Below, in pieces: positions 51,485 to 59,612 of a stretch of 64,000 nucleotides of DNA (positions within the stretch are counted from its first letter, which is position 1; the number at the start of each line of letters is the position of its first letter). Made by a program: the position numbers and the translations under genes. The DNA lies in NCBI GenBank assembly GCA_934541105.1, contig CAKTDA010000004.1, forward strand, positions 310,001 through 374,000, in the 5' to 3' direction. Below the pieces are notes generated by a model. That model saw nothing but the letters and a program-made list of their open reading frames with translations. It ran no database searches and had not been told where the DNA came from. The DNA comes from an uncultured Luteitalea sp. (GTDB taxonomy: Bacteria > Acidobacteriota > Vicinamibacteria > Vicinamibacterales > Vicinamibacteraceae).

Positions 51485-52848
51485 CGGCGAATCAGGTCGA
51501 GGATTTCGTCGCGCCGCTGCTCCATGATCTCCCGGGTCACGCCCTCGAGGTTCAGCCGGAGCAGCGGCTCGGTGTTCGACTTGCGCACGTTGAAGTGCCA
51601 GTCGGGATACTCCACCGAGACGCCGTCGAGGTGATAGACGTGGCCATCCGCGTAGGTGCGCGCGATGGCCGCGATCTTCTCGTCGGCGAGATCCATCGAC
51701 GCGAGCTTCGTGTTGATCTCGCCCGAGATGAAGTACCGCTCGCGCAGCGGCGCAAGCAGCTCCGCGAGCGTCTGGCCCTTGCGCGACATCAGCTCCAGGA
51801 TCAGCAGCGCCGGGATGAACCCGTTGTCGGCATACCAGTTGTCGCGGAAGTAGTAGTGCCCCGTGACCTCGCCGCCGAAGATCGCGTTCTCGGCGCGCAT
51901 GCGCTGCTTGATGAACGCGTGCCCCACGCGGCTCATGATCGCCGTGCCGCCGTACCGCGCCACGACGTCCTTCACGGCGTAACTCGCGCGCACGTCGTAG
52001 ATCACCTTCTCGCCGGGATACTTGATGAGGAACGCCTCGGCGAGCAGCGCCGTGACGAAGTCGCCCGACACGAAGTCGCCGGTCCCGTCGATGAAGAAGC
52101 ACCGATCGGCGTCGCCATCCCACGCAATGCCGATGTCGGCCCCGGTCTCCAGCACGCGCCCGGTCGCAGTCCGCCGGTTCTCCTCGATGAGCGGGTTCGA
52201 CTCGTGGTGCGGGAACGTGCCGTCCACCTCCATCGCCACGTGCGTCGTCCGGCACGGCAGCCGCTCGAAGATGCGCGGTCCCACGAGGCCGCCCATGCCG
52301 CTGCCGGCGTCGAGCACGCAGGAGAACGGCTTGACGATCGCGGGATCGATGAAGCGGAAGATGTGCGCGAGGTAGTCGTCGAGCGCGTCGGCGCGCTCGT
52401 AGCTGCCCATCGCGGGCCTGGACGGCGGCAGTTCGCGCGCGAGGATCATGTCGCGGATCTCGCCGAGCCCGGCATCGCCGCTCAGCGGCCGCGCGTCGCG
52501 CGAGACGAGCTTGATGCCGTTGTACTCCTTCGGGTTGTGCGACGCCGTGATCTGCGCGCCGCCCTCGAGCCCGTCGCGGCACACCGCGAAGTACATCACG
52601 TCGGTCGGCATCATGCCGTAGTCCACGACGTCGCAGCCCTGCTGCCGCGCGCCCTCGATGAACGCCTCGGCAAGGCCCGGCGACGACGTGCGCATGTCGC
52701 GCGTGACGGCAATGCGCCTGGCGCCGAGGTAGGTGACGAAGGCGCCGCCGATGTCGTGGGCCGCGGCCTCGTTGATCTCCGACGGATAGAGGCCCCGGAC
52801 GTCGTAGGCCTTGAAGATGGTCGGATCGATGACGTTCACGTCTGCCAT
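51481..52848 (-). CDS. Phosphomannomutase/phosphoglucomutase
   Basis: A 455-residue alpha-D-phosphohexomutase that interconverts sugar 1- and 6-phosphates. The phosphoserine loop is TASHNPKEYNG (101-111), the metal loop DGDADRC, the sugar-binding loop GGEVTGH (with a SGH-like ending) and the phosphate-binding loop RKSNTEPLLR. It is ManB/AlgC-like and should produce mannose-1-phosphate and/or glucose-1-phosphate. It lies 30 bases downstream of the nucleotidyltransferase gene on the same strand, giving the two enzymes for a nucleotide sugar. Confidence 0.92.
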   Translation of the reverse strand: MADVNVIDPTIFKAYDVRGLYPSEINEAAAHDIGGAFVTYLGARRIAVTRDMRTSSPGLAEAFIEGARQQGCDVVDYGMMPTDVMYFAVCRDGLEGGAQITASHNPKEYNGIKLVSRDARPLSGDAGLGEIRDMILARELPPSRPAMGSYERADALDDYLAHIFRFIDPAIVKPFSCVLDAGSGMGGLVGPRIFERLPCRTTHVAMEVDGTFPHHESNPLIEENRRTATGRVLETGADIGIAWDGDADRCFFIDGTGDFVSGDFVTALLAEAFLIKYPGEKVIYDVRASYAVKDVVARYGGTAIMSRVGHAFIKQRMRAENAIFGGEVTGHYYFRDNWYADNGFIPALLILELMSRKGQTLAELLAPLRERYFISGEINTKLASMDLADEKIAAIARTYADGHVYHLDGVSVEYPDWHFNVRKSNTEPLLRLNLEGVTREIMEQRRDEILDLIRR

Positions 52849-52877
52849 GCGTCGATGCGGAATCCCGTGCGGGAAGG

Positions 52878-53930
52878 TCAGAGCCTGCTGTAGTCGGTGA
52901 CGGTGCTGCGATCGCCGACGAGCCGGCCCTCGCCGACCACGGCGTTGCGCCCGATGTGGCAATTGCGGCCGACGAGCGCGCCGTCGAGGACGGCGTCGGC
53001 GCCAATCACGGTGTTGGCCCAGGCGACGGTGTCGCGCACCTGCGCCTGCTCGTCCACCTGGCACTGGCGGCCGAGCACGGCGTACGGCCCGATCCGCGCC
53101 CCGGCCTTCAGCACCACGCCTTCGTCGAGGAAGCACGGCCCCTCGATCTGGACGTCCTGCTCGATGCGCGCGCCGAGATCGACGATGCCGTGGGCGCGAT
53201 CGTGGAACGGCTCGGCCCGGTAGCGGCCGTCCATGATGTCGCGGTGCACCTGCCGGTACTTCTCCGGCGTGCCGATGTCGATCCAGTAGCCGTCGTTGAC
53301 GTACGCGACGAACGTCTCGCCGTTGGCGACGAGCGACGGGAAGTACTCGCGCTCGATCGAGTACGCCTGGTTCTCGGGAATCCGCTCGAGCGTCTCGGGC
53401 TCGAGCACATAGATGCCGGCGTTGATCGTGTTGACGGTGATCTCGTCCTGCCCGGGCTTCTCGAGGAAGCGCTGCACGTAGCCGTTGGCGTCCGTCTCCA
53501 CGAGGCCGTAGGCCGACGGGTTCTCGACCGGCGTCAGCACGATCGTCGCCTTCGCCTTCGCCTCGCGATGCCGCGCGATCACGGCCTGCAGATCGATGGC
53601 CTGGAGCACGTCGCCGTTGAGCACGATCACCGAGTCCTGCACGGTCTGTGCGGCGAACTTGATGGCGCCTCCCGTACCGAGCGGCTGCGGCTCGACGGCG
53701 TACGAAATCGTGATGCCGAGCGCCTCGCCGTCGCCGAACGTCTCCTCGATGCGGCGCGGCTGGTAGTTCAGGCTGAGGATCACCTCGGTGATCTCCGGCA
53801 CCTGGCGCAGCTGATCGAGCTGGTACATCAGGAACGGCCGGTTGAAGATCGGGACGATGGGCTTGGGGGTGTTGAGCGTGAGCGGACGCAGGCGCGTGCC
53901 TTTTCCGCCTGCGAGCAGAATGGCCTTCAT
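52878..53930 (-). CDS. NDP-sugar pyrophosphorylase (mannose-1-phosphate guanylyltransferase-like)
   Basis: A 350-residue enzyme with an N-terminal nucleotidyltransferase domain (AILLAGGKGTRLRPLTLNTP, residues 3-22; FLEKPGQDE; NAGIYVLEPE) and a C-terminal left-handed beta-helix of hexapeptide repeats (IGPYAVLGRQCQVDE, IGADAVLDGALVGRNCHIGR). This is the GDP-mannose pyrophosphorylase/GlmU-like layout; with a phosphomannomutase next to it the product is probably GDP-mannose. A -10-like TATCAT (53942-53947) is eleven bases before the ATG. Confidence 0.88.
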   Translation of the reverse strand: MKAILLAGGKGTRLRPLTLNTPKPIVPIFNRPFLMYQLDQLRQVPEITEVILSLNYQPRRIEETFGDGEALGITISYAVEPQPLGTGGAIKFAAQTVQDSVIVLNGDVLQAIDLQAVIARHREAKAKATIVLTPVENPSAYGLVETDANGYVQRFLEKPGQDEITVNTINAGIYVLEPETLERIPENQAYSIEREYFPSLVANGETFVAYVNDGYWIDIGTPEKYRQVHRDIMDGRYRAEPFHDRAHGIVDLGARIEQDVQIEGPCFLDEGVVLKAGARIGPYAVLGRQCQVDEQAQVRDTVAWANTVIGADAVLDGALVGRNCHIGRNAVVGEGRLVGDRSTVTDYSRL

Positions 53931-54001
53931 GTCAGGGGATGATGATAGCGCAAGCCCCGTGGCCGGCCGGGCAGGACAGGTACAATGGCCGCGCCTCCCG
54001 G

Positions 54002-54565
54002 ATGATCAACCTCCCCAACGCGCTCTCGGTCATCCGCATCGTCATGGTCCCGCTGCTCGTCGTGGTGATGCTCACGCCGCCACGCAGCTGGGACTGGACG
54101 GGTGTCCACAGCGACTTCCTCGGGGCGGCCATCTTCGGCGTGGCCTCGCTGACCGACCTGCTCGACGGGTGGCTCGCACGGCGTCGCCGGCAGGTCACCG
54201 CGGTGGGGCAGTGGCTGGATCCACTCGCCGACAAGCTGCTCGTCACGGGCGCGCTGATCTCGCTCGTGCAGCTCGATCGCGCACCGGCATGGATGGTGGC
54301 GGTCATCGTCGGACGCGAGCTCGCGGTCACGGGGCTGCGGAGCGTGGCCACGGCGCGCGGCGTGGCGATGCCGGCCTCCGAACTCGGGAAGCGGAAGATG
54401 GCCGCGCAGGTCACGGCGATTCTCGGTCTGCTGCTCGCGCCGAGCGTGCCGTTTCCCCTGAACTGGGTCGGCACGATTGCGTTGTGGGTGATGCTGGCGC
54501 TTGCCGTGTGGTCGGCGATCGACTACTACAGGCGCTTCAACGCGGTCCTCAAGACCGACGCGTAA
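54002..54565 (+). CDS. pgsA: CDP-diacylglycerol-glycerol-3-phosphate 3-phosphatidyltransferase
   Basis: A 187-residue membrane enzyme for phosphatidylglycerol synthesis. The signature DGWLARRRRQVTAVGQWLDP and LADK give DG-x2-AR-x8-G-x3-D-x3-D. MINLPNALSVIRIVMVPLLV is the typical PgsA start, and GRELAVTGLRSVATARGVAM is PgsA-specific, which separates it from the paralogue at 869-1426. TACAAT (53981-53986) lies 15 bases before the ATG, with no Shine-Dalgarno. It converges on bamD with 3 bases between the stops. Confidence 0.92.
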   Translation: MINLPNALSVIRIVMVPLLVVVMLTPPRSWDWTGVHSDFLGAAIFGVASLTDLLDGWLARRRRQVTAVGQWLDPLADKLLVTGALISLVQLDRAPAWMVAVIVGRELAVTGLRSVATARGVAMPASELGKRKMAAQVTAILGLLLAPSVPFPLNWVGTIALWVMLALAVWSAIDYYRRFNAVLKTDA

Positions 54566-54568
54566 GGC

Positions 54569-55432
54569 CTAGGACCCGGGTGGCCGCGTCGGCGGCGCCG
54601 GAGCGGCCTGCGGCGTGCCGGCGGGCGCACCGGGCGTCTGCTGCGCCAGGGTCGCCTTCACTTCTTCGCGCAGCGCGGCGCCCTTCTCGAGGAACTCGCT
54701 CTCGAGGAACTCCTCCTGGAGCTTGTCGAGCAGCGGCAGTGCCTCGGCCTCGCGCTTGACGGCAACGTACGCCTCCGCGAGGTAGAAGTACACGGCATCG
54801 CGGTTGGTGAAGGTCGGGTCCTCCTCGAGCACCTGGCGGAAGCGGGAGATGCAGCCCGGATACCAGCGCGCGCGGTGATAGAAGAAGCCCACGCGATAGA
54901 TCGACTCGCTCAGCCTGTCGCGCGCGATGCGCTCCTTCTCGCGCACCTCCGTCATCAGGGAACTGTTCGGGAACCGCTCGCGGAACACCTGGAACTGGTC
55001 GAGCGCCGCCCGCGTCTCGGTCTGGTCGCGCTCGGCCTTCGGCATCTGGTCGAAGTGCGTCATCGCGAGCTTGAACTGCGCGTAGTCGGCGCGCTGGTGG
55101 GTGGGGAAGTACGACAGGAACTCCTGGAACTCCCGCTCGGCGCGCAGCTTGCCTTCCATGGTGCCGTCGCCGAGGTACGCATCCCCGAGCCCGAGCTTCC
55201 CTTCGGCGCGCAGCGGGCTCTGCGGGTAGTTGTCCACGAGCTGCTGGAAGTACTCCCGGGCGGTGTACCACTTCCGGTCGGCCATTGCCGCCGTGCCCTG
55301 CTCGAACAGGTACTTGTCGGGCTCGGCCACGCCGGTGGGGATGTTGCCGCGCTTGGGGGCACACCCGGCCGCCACCGCCATCGTCAGAAGGAGGAGGGCC
55401 GCCGCGCGTGCCATCCCTCCAGCCAGGTTCAT
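54569..55432 (-). CDS. bamD: Outer-membrane assembly lipoprotein BamD
   Basis: A 287-residue lipoprotein. The signal ends with the lipobox AVAAGC (Cys24), followed by KRGNIPTGVAEPDKYLFEQG. Five TPR-like units follow (ADRKWYTAREYFQQLVDNYP, AEREFQEFLSYFP, and so on), matching BamD, the essential partner of BamA in barrel insertion. A Pro/Ala-rich tail ends the protein. I chose the ATG at 55432, which overlaps the epimerase stop (ATGA). An ATG 21 bases further upstream is possible. Confidence 0.9.
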   Translation of the reverse strand: MNLAGGMARAAALLLLTMAVAAGCAPKRGNIPTGVAEPDKYLFEQGTAAMADRKWYTAREYFQQLVDNYPQSPLRAEGKLGLGDAYLGDGTMEGKLRAEREFQEFLSYFPTHQRADYAQFKLAMTHFDQMPKAERDQTETRAALDQFQVFRERFPNSSLMTEVREKERIARDRLSESIYRVGFFYHRARWYPGCISRFRQVLEEDPTFTNRDAVYFYLAEAYVAVKREAEALPLLDKLQEEFLESEFLEKGAALREEVKATLAQQTPGAPAGTPQAAPAPPTRPPGS

Positions 55433-56367
55433 GCTCGTTCGCTGCGTAGCCATGCGTACTCTTGTGTCAATCCCTGCTCGAGCGTCACCGACGGCGCAAA
55501 CCCGAGGTCCCTGGCGGCGCGCGACGTGTCCGCGTAGGTGTCGCGCATGTCGCCCTTCTGTGACGGCTGCTCGTCGATCGTGACCGGCAGCCCCGTGATG
55601 CGGCCGATCAGGTCGAACACGTGGTTGACCGTCACGCGCGATCCACCGCCGACGTTGTAGATGCCCCCGGGCGCCCCGCGCGTGGCTGCCGCGACCGTTG
55701 CCGCGACCGCATCGTCCACGTAGGTGAAATCGCGTGTCTGCTCGCCGTCGCCGTAGCGGGCGAGCGCCTTGCCGTCCATGGCCGCCGTGAGGAAGCGATG
55801 GAACCCCATGTCGGGCCGCTGCCGGGGGCCATACACCGTGAAGTAGCGCAGCGCCACGAAGGGCACGCCGTGGTTCACGTGGTAGAGGTGCCCGAGATGC
55901 TCGGCTGCGAGCTTCGACACGCCGTAGGGCGACACGGGCTGGAGCCGTGCGTCCTCCCGCATCGGGATGGCCGCCTCGTCGCCATAGACCGATGACGTCG
56001 AGGCATAGACGAACCGGGCGAGCGACCGGCCGGCGGAAAGCTCGAGCAGGCGCTGGGTCGCCGAGATGTTGTTGGCGACGTAGATGTCGAAATCACGCCC
56101 CCAGCTCTTCCGTACGCCGGCCTGGGCCGCGAGGTGGAACACGTGCGTCACGCCGTCGAGCACCGCGGAATCGACCGTCAGGAGATCGTCCTCGACGAAG
56201 CGGAACGCCTGCGATTGCCTGAGCCCGGCGAGATTGCGTTCCTTGAGGGCGCGCGGGTAGTAGTCGGTGAAGCAATCGATGCCGACGACCGCGGCGCCGT
56301 CGGCGACGAGCCGTTCCGCGAGGGTCGAGCCGATGAATCCGGCGGCGCCCGTGACGAGCGCCTTCAC
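55429..56367 (-). CDS. NAD-dependent sugar-nucleotide epimerase (UDP-glucuronate 4-epimerase-like)
   Basis: A 312-residue extended SDR enzyme. ALVTGAAGFIGSTLAERL is the NAD-binding start, VYASTSSVYGDE holds the catalytic Ser/Thr and YGVSKLAAEH the Tyr-Lys pair. IDCFTDYYPRALKERNL and AAQAGVRKSWGRDFDIYVAN are close to UDP-glucuronate/galacturonate 4-epimerases. Since UDP-glucuronate is made by ugd at 9253, UDP-galacturonate is a plausible product. Unusually, it is coupled by 4-base overlaps to a thioesterase upstream and bamD downstream. Confidence 0.88.
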   Translation of the reverse strand: MKALVTGAAGFIGSTLAERLVADGAAVVGIDCFTDYYPRALKERNLAGLRQSQAFRFVEDDLLTVDSAVLDGVTHVFHLAAQAGVRKSWGRDFDIYVANNISATQRLLELSAGRSLARFVYASTSSVYGDEAAIPMREDARLQPVSPYGVSKLAAEHLGHLYHVNHGVPFVALRYFTVYGPRQRPDMGFHRFLTAAMDGKALARYGDGEQTRDFTYVDDAVAATVAAATRGAPGGIYNVGGGSRVTVNHVFDLIGRITGLPVTIDEQPSQKGDMRDTYADTSRAARDLGFAPSVTLEQGLTQEYAWLRSERA

Positions 56368-56765
56368 GAGAACGTCCCCCTGAGCGCGGCAGGCAGCCGG
56401 CAGGGCCGGCCGTCGCGGTTGACGGGCACGTGCAGCGTCCGCGCCGTGGCGAGGACGCGATCGTCGTCGAGACGCACGAGTTCGTAGAGGAACTCCACCT
56501 TCAGGGGCGTGGCCAGCCGGCCTGTCGTCCGAATCTCCAACTCGTCATCGTACCGCGCGGGGTGCCGGTACTGGCAAGTGGCCTCGATGACCGGCAGGCT
56601 GACGCCGTCTGCCTCGAGGGTCTTGTAGCTCCAGCCGACCTGGCGGAGCAGTTCGACGCGGCCGACTTCGAACCACGCGAAGTAGTTGCCGTGGTAGACC
56701 ACGCCCATCTGGTCCGTTTCGGCGTACCGCACGCGCAGGCGTGCGGTCCCGGAGACGCCGCTCAT
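56364..56765 (-). CDS. YbgC-like acyl-CoA thioesterase (4HBT family)
   Basis: A 133-residue hot-dog-fold thioesterase. RVRYAETDQMGVVYHGNYFA (12-31) holds the catalytic Asp18 and the conserved Tyr/His/Gly/Asn. WFEVGRVELLRQVG and LPVIEATCQYRHPARYDDEL follow the YbgC pattern. It cleaves short acyl-CoA or acyl-ACP thioesters. It overlaps the rpe gene upstream and the epimerase downstream by four bases each (ATGA). The usual tol-pal neighbours of ybgC are absent. Confidence 0.9.
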   Translation of the reverse strand: MSGVSGTARLRVRYAETDQMGVVYHGNYFAWFEVGRVELLRQVGWSYKTLEADGVSLPVIEATCQYRHPARYDDELEIRTTGRLATPLKVEFLYELVRLDDDRVLATARTLHVPVNRDGRPCRLPAALRGTFS

Positions 56766-57445
56766 CGTGTGGTTCGCGCCTGCAGGCCGCGCTGGCCCGC
56801 GGCACGAATGGCAGCGATGGCCGCGGCGGGGTCCGGTTCGGTGAAGACGGCGGCGCCGGCCACGAGGATGTCGCCCCCGGCTGCCACGACGGCCTCGGCG
56901 CGCGACGGATCCACGCCGCCGTCCACCGTGATCTCGGCCTTCGACCCGCGACGTTCGAGCAGGTCGCGCAGGCGGCGCAGCCGGTCGTAGCTGTGCTCGA
57001 TGAACGACTGGCCCCCGAATCCGGGGTTCACCGACATCAGGATCACGAGGTCGAGGTCCGGCGCGATGTCCTCGACGGCGGCGAGCGGCGTGGCCGGGTT
57101 GATGGCAACGCCGGCCAGGATGTCCATCTGGCGGATGCGGTGGACGATGCGGTGCAGATGCGCGGTGGCCTCGACGTGAATGGACAGCGACGCGGCACCG
57201 GCCTCGACGAAGGCGTCCACGTACTTCTCGGGCTCGACGATCATCAGGTGCACGTCGAGCGGCAGCGGCGACACGTTGGCGAGCGCTGCCACGACCGGGA
57301 TGCCGATGGAGATGTTCGGCACGAACCGGCCGTCCATGACGTCCACGTGCACCCAGTCGGCCCCCGCGGCCGACACGGTGCGAACGGCATCGCCGAGGGC
57401 CGTGAAGTCGGCACTGAGGATGGAGGGCGCGATGCGCAGGCTCAC
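56762..57445 (-). CDS. rpe: Ribulose-phosphate 3-epimerase
   Basis: A 227-residue TIM-barrel enzyme interconverting ribulose-5-phosphate and xylulose-5-phosphate. MSLRIAPSILSADFTALGDA, then HVDVMDGRFVPNISIGIPVV with metal-binding residues, LDVHLMIVEPEKYVDAFVEA, MSVNPGFGGQSFIEHSYDRL and EITVDGGVDPSRAEAVVAAG cover the full family pattern. It lies downstream of the PASTA protein gene with a four-base overlap. Confidence 0.96.
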   Translation of the reverse strand: MSLRIAPSILSADFTALGDAVRTVSAAGADWVHVDVMDGRFVPNISIGIPVVAALANVSPLPLDVHLMIVEPEKYVDAFVEAGAASLSIHVEATAHLHRIVHRIRQMDILAGVAINPATPLAAVEDIAPDLDLVILMSVNPGFGGQSFIEHSYDRLRRLRDLLERRGSKAEITVDGGVDPSRAEAVVAAGGDILVAGAAVFTEPDPAAAIAAIRAAGQRGLQARTTR

Positions 57446-58188
57446 CGGCTCACCTCGAGGGAAATGCTGTTGCCGGGCGCGATCTGGAAGCCGCCGAGCG
57501 GAGACTGGCGCAGCACGATGCCCGGGGGCACGCCCGGATACGGGTGCTCGGCGACCATGGCCACGCGGAACCCGCGGACGCGGAGGACCTCGGCCGCGCG
57601 CTGGGCATTGACGCCAATGAGGTCGGGCATGACGTAGGTGGTGCCGCGCTCGCCGCGATTGACGAGCAGCGCCACCGTGTCGGCCGCCGCACCCGACGCC
57701 GGGTTCTGCGCGACGACGACGCCGGTGGGGAAGGCCGAGGACCTGATGGCCGCGAGTTCGCGGATGCCGACGCCTTCACCCTCGAGCCGCAGCTGGGCCG
57801 TCCGCTCGGTGAGCCCGACGACGGCAGGGACGCGACTGACGGTCGGGCCCGCGCTGAGCCACACGCGCACGCTGCGCGGACGCCGCGCGGTGCTCTCGGC
57901 GACGGGATCCTGCGCGAGGATGAGCCCGGCGGGCACCTTCGGATCCGAGCGGCGGGCCTCCTCGACCTTGAGCGGCAGCCCGAGTTCGGTGAGCGACGTG
58001 CTCGCCTGGTTGACCGTGCGCCCCGTCAGGTCGGGCACCGTGACGTCGCGCGTGCGCAGGGCCAGGCGCATGGCCATCCCGAACGACACGGCGTACGTCA
58101 CCGCGAGCAGCGCCAGCAGCACGAGCAGCTTTCCGGCGCCCCATACGCGCCCCGTGAATCCCCGACGAGCCTCCATCAGCGGCACCAT
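57442..58188 (-). CDS. PASTA-domain membrane protein without kinase domain
   Basis: A 248-residue protein with a short basic cytosolic tail, one membrane helix (AGKLLVLLALLAVTYAVSFG) and three PASTA domains outside: VTVPDLTGRTVNQASTSLTE, then SRVPAVVGLTERTAQLRLEG, then TYVMPDLIGVNAQRAAEVLR. PASTA domains bind muropeptides or peptidoglycan in PknB/PrkC kinases and PBPs. Here no kinase or transpeptidase domain is attached. It occupies the prkC position of the Bacillus fmt-rsmB-prpC-prkC-cpgA-rpe run. The start may be the ATG at 58188 or at 58176. Confidence 0.88.
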   Translation of the reverse strand: MVPLMEARRGFTGRVWGAGKLLVLLALLAVTYAVSFGMAMRLALRTRDVTVPDLTGRTVNQASTSLTELGLPLKVEEARRSDPKVPAGLILAQDPVAESTARRPRSVRVWLSAGPTVSRVPAVVGLTERTAQLRLEGEGVGIRELAAIRSSAFPTGVVVAQNPASGAAADTVALLVNRGERGTTYVMPDLIGVNAQRAAEVLRVRGFRVAMVAEHPYPGVPPGIVLRQSPLGGFQIAPGNSISLEVSR

Positions 58189-59612
58189 TCTATCGGGTTG
58201 GCGAATGCGTCGAGCTGAAGGTCGACGCCCACGTATCGAACGGACGAGAGCCCGGCCGCTACCCCCCCGGCGGGGACGGCAATCACCGCGGCATAGAACG
58301 CGTCGAGGCCGTGCTCGTGCGGCCACGTCCGCAGCGTGCCGTCCGCGCGGATGAGCGGCGCCATCGACGCCGGCAGCGGCGTCTCGCGCAGGTCCACGAG
58401 CCGCAACTCCGGCCGCTCCGCGAGGAGCGACGCCACCTGCGCCTCGTTCTCCTCGGGCTCGCTCGAGCACGTGGCGTAGATGAGGTGACCGCCCGGGGCG
58501 AGGGCGCACAGCGCCTCGTCCACGAGTCCCCGCTGCATGCGGACGAAGGCGGGCAGCGCGGCGGCCGTCCGGCGCCAGCGGAGGTCGGGTTCCCGACGCA
58601 GCGTGCCGAGGCCCGAGCACGGCGCGTCCACGAGGATCGTGTCGAGCGTGCCGTTGAACGGCAGGTGCTGCGCGTCGCTCCGCACGATCGGCACGCGCGG
58701 CCCGGGCTGCCGCGACAGCGACGCCGCGAGCAGCGCCACCCGCCGCGCCCGCAGGTCGTTGGCGACGATGCGGGCGCCGGGCGGCAGGTGAGGCCGCATC
58801 GCGATCGTCTTGCCGCCTGGCGACGCACAGGCGTCGAGGACGCGCCCGCGGCCGACTGCCGCCGCCACGCGCGCCACGGCGGCCGACGCTTCGTCCTGCG
58901 CGTATGCCTCGCCGTCGGCAATCCGGCCCAGGAACTGGCGCGCGCTCGCGAGCACGGCCCCGCCCGGCACGTAACGCGTCGCTGACGCGTCGGGCTCGTC
59001 GCCGAGCCATGACATGGGCCCCGGGGTCGTCGGCCAGATCGTCACCGCCGCCGGCGTGTTGTCGTACCGCACCCACGCCTCGACGGCGTCGTAGCCGAAG
59101 CGATCGAGCCACCGCTCGACGAGCCAGCGTGGATGCGAGTGCGTGATCGAGAGGTACGCGAGTGCCTGATCGCGCCACTGCGGATCCTCGATGGCCACGC
59201 GCGGCGCCTCGGGCAGCGGCGGGAAGCCGTCGCGCACCACCCGGCGGAGCACGGCATTGACGAGGCCGGACGCGCTGCGCGTCCGCCCGCGCTTGACGAC
59301 CTCCACCGCGTCGTTGACGACCGCCGACGGCGGCACGCGCGTGACGTGGGCCAACTGGTAGAGGCCGAGCCTCAGGGCCGTGCGGACCTCGTCGTCGAGT
59401 TCGGCCGGCTGCCGGCCCGTGAGCGCGTGGATGGCGAAGTCGAGCGTGAGACGCCAGCGTTGCACGCCGGTCGCCAGCTCGGTCAGGAGCGCACGATCGC
59501 GCGCGTCGGCAAGCGACGGGTGCGCCTGCGCGAGCGCCGTCGCGAGATCCCAGCGGCCGGCCTCGACGGTCAGCAGCACCTCGGTGGCGGCTGCCCGCGC
59601 GGGGGCAATCAC
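58176..59612 (-). CDS. rsmB: 16S rRNA (cytosine-967-C5) methyltransferase
   Basis: A 478-residue RNA methyltransferase. Residues ~1-140 are the NusB-like RNA-binding domain (FAIHALTGRQPAELDDEVRT, VPPSAVVNDAVEVVKRGRTR). The Rossmann domain has LDACASPGGKT for AdoMet, VDAPCSGLGTLRREPD with one catalytic-site Cys, and YATCSSEPEENE with the nucleophile Cys. The start is the GTG at 59612, overlapping the fmt stop by four bases (GTGA). The order def-fmt-rsmB is classical. Confidence 0.94.
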   Translation of the reverse strand: MIAPARAAATEVLLTVEAGRWDLATALAQAHPSLADARDRALLTELATGVQRWRLTLDFAIHALTGRQPAELDDEVRTALRLGLYQLAHVTRVPPSAVVNDAVEVVKRGRTRSASGLVNAVLRRVVRDGFPPLPEAPRVAIEDPQWRDQALAYLSITHSHPRWLVERWLDRFGYDAVEAWVRYDNTPAAVTIWPTTPGPMSWLGDEPDASATRYVPGGAVLASARQFLGRIADGEAYAQDEASAAVARVAAAVGRGRVLDACASPGGKTIAMRPHLPPGARIVANDLRARRVALLAASLSRQPGPRVPIVRSDAQHLPFNGTLDTILVDAPCSGLGTLRREPDLRWRRTAAALPAFVRMQRGLVDEALCALAPGGHLIYATCSSEPEENEAQVASLLAERPELRLVDLRETPLPASMAPLIRADGTLRTWPHEHGLDAFYAAVIAVPAGGVAAGLSSVRYVGVDLQLDAFANPIEWCR

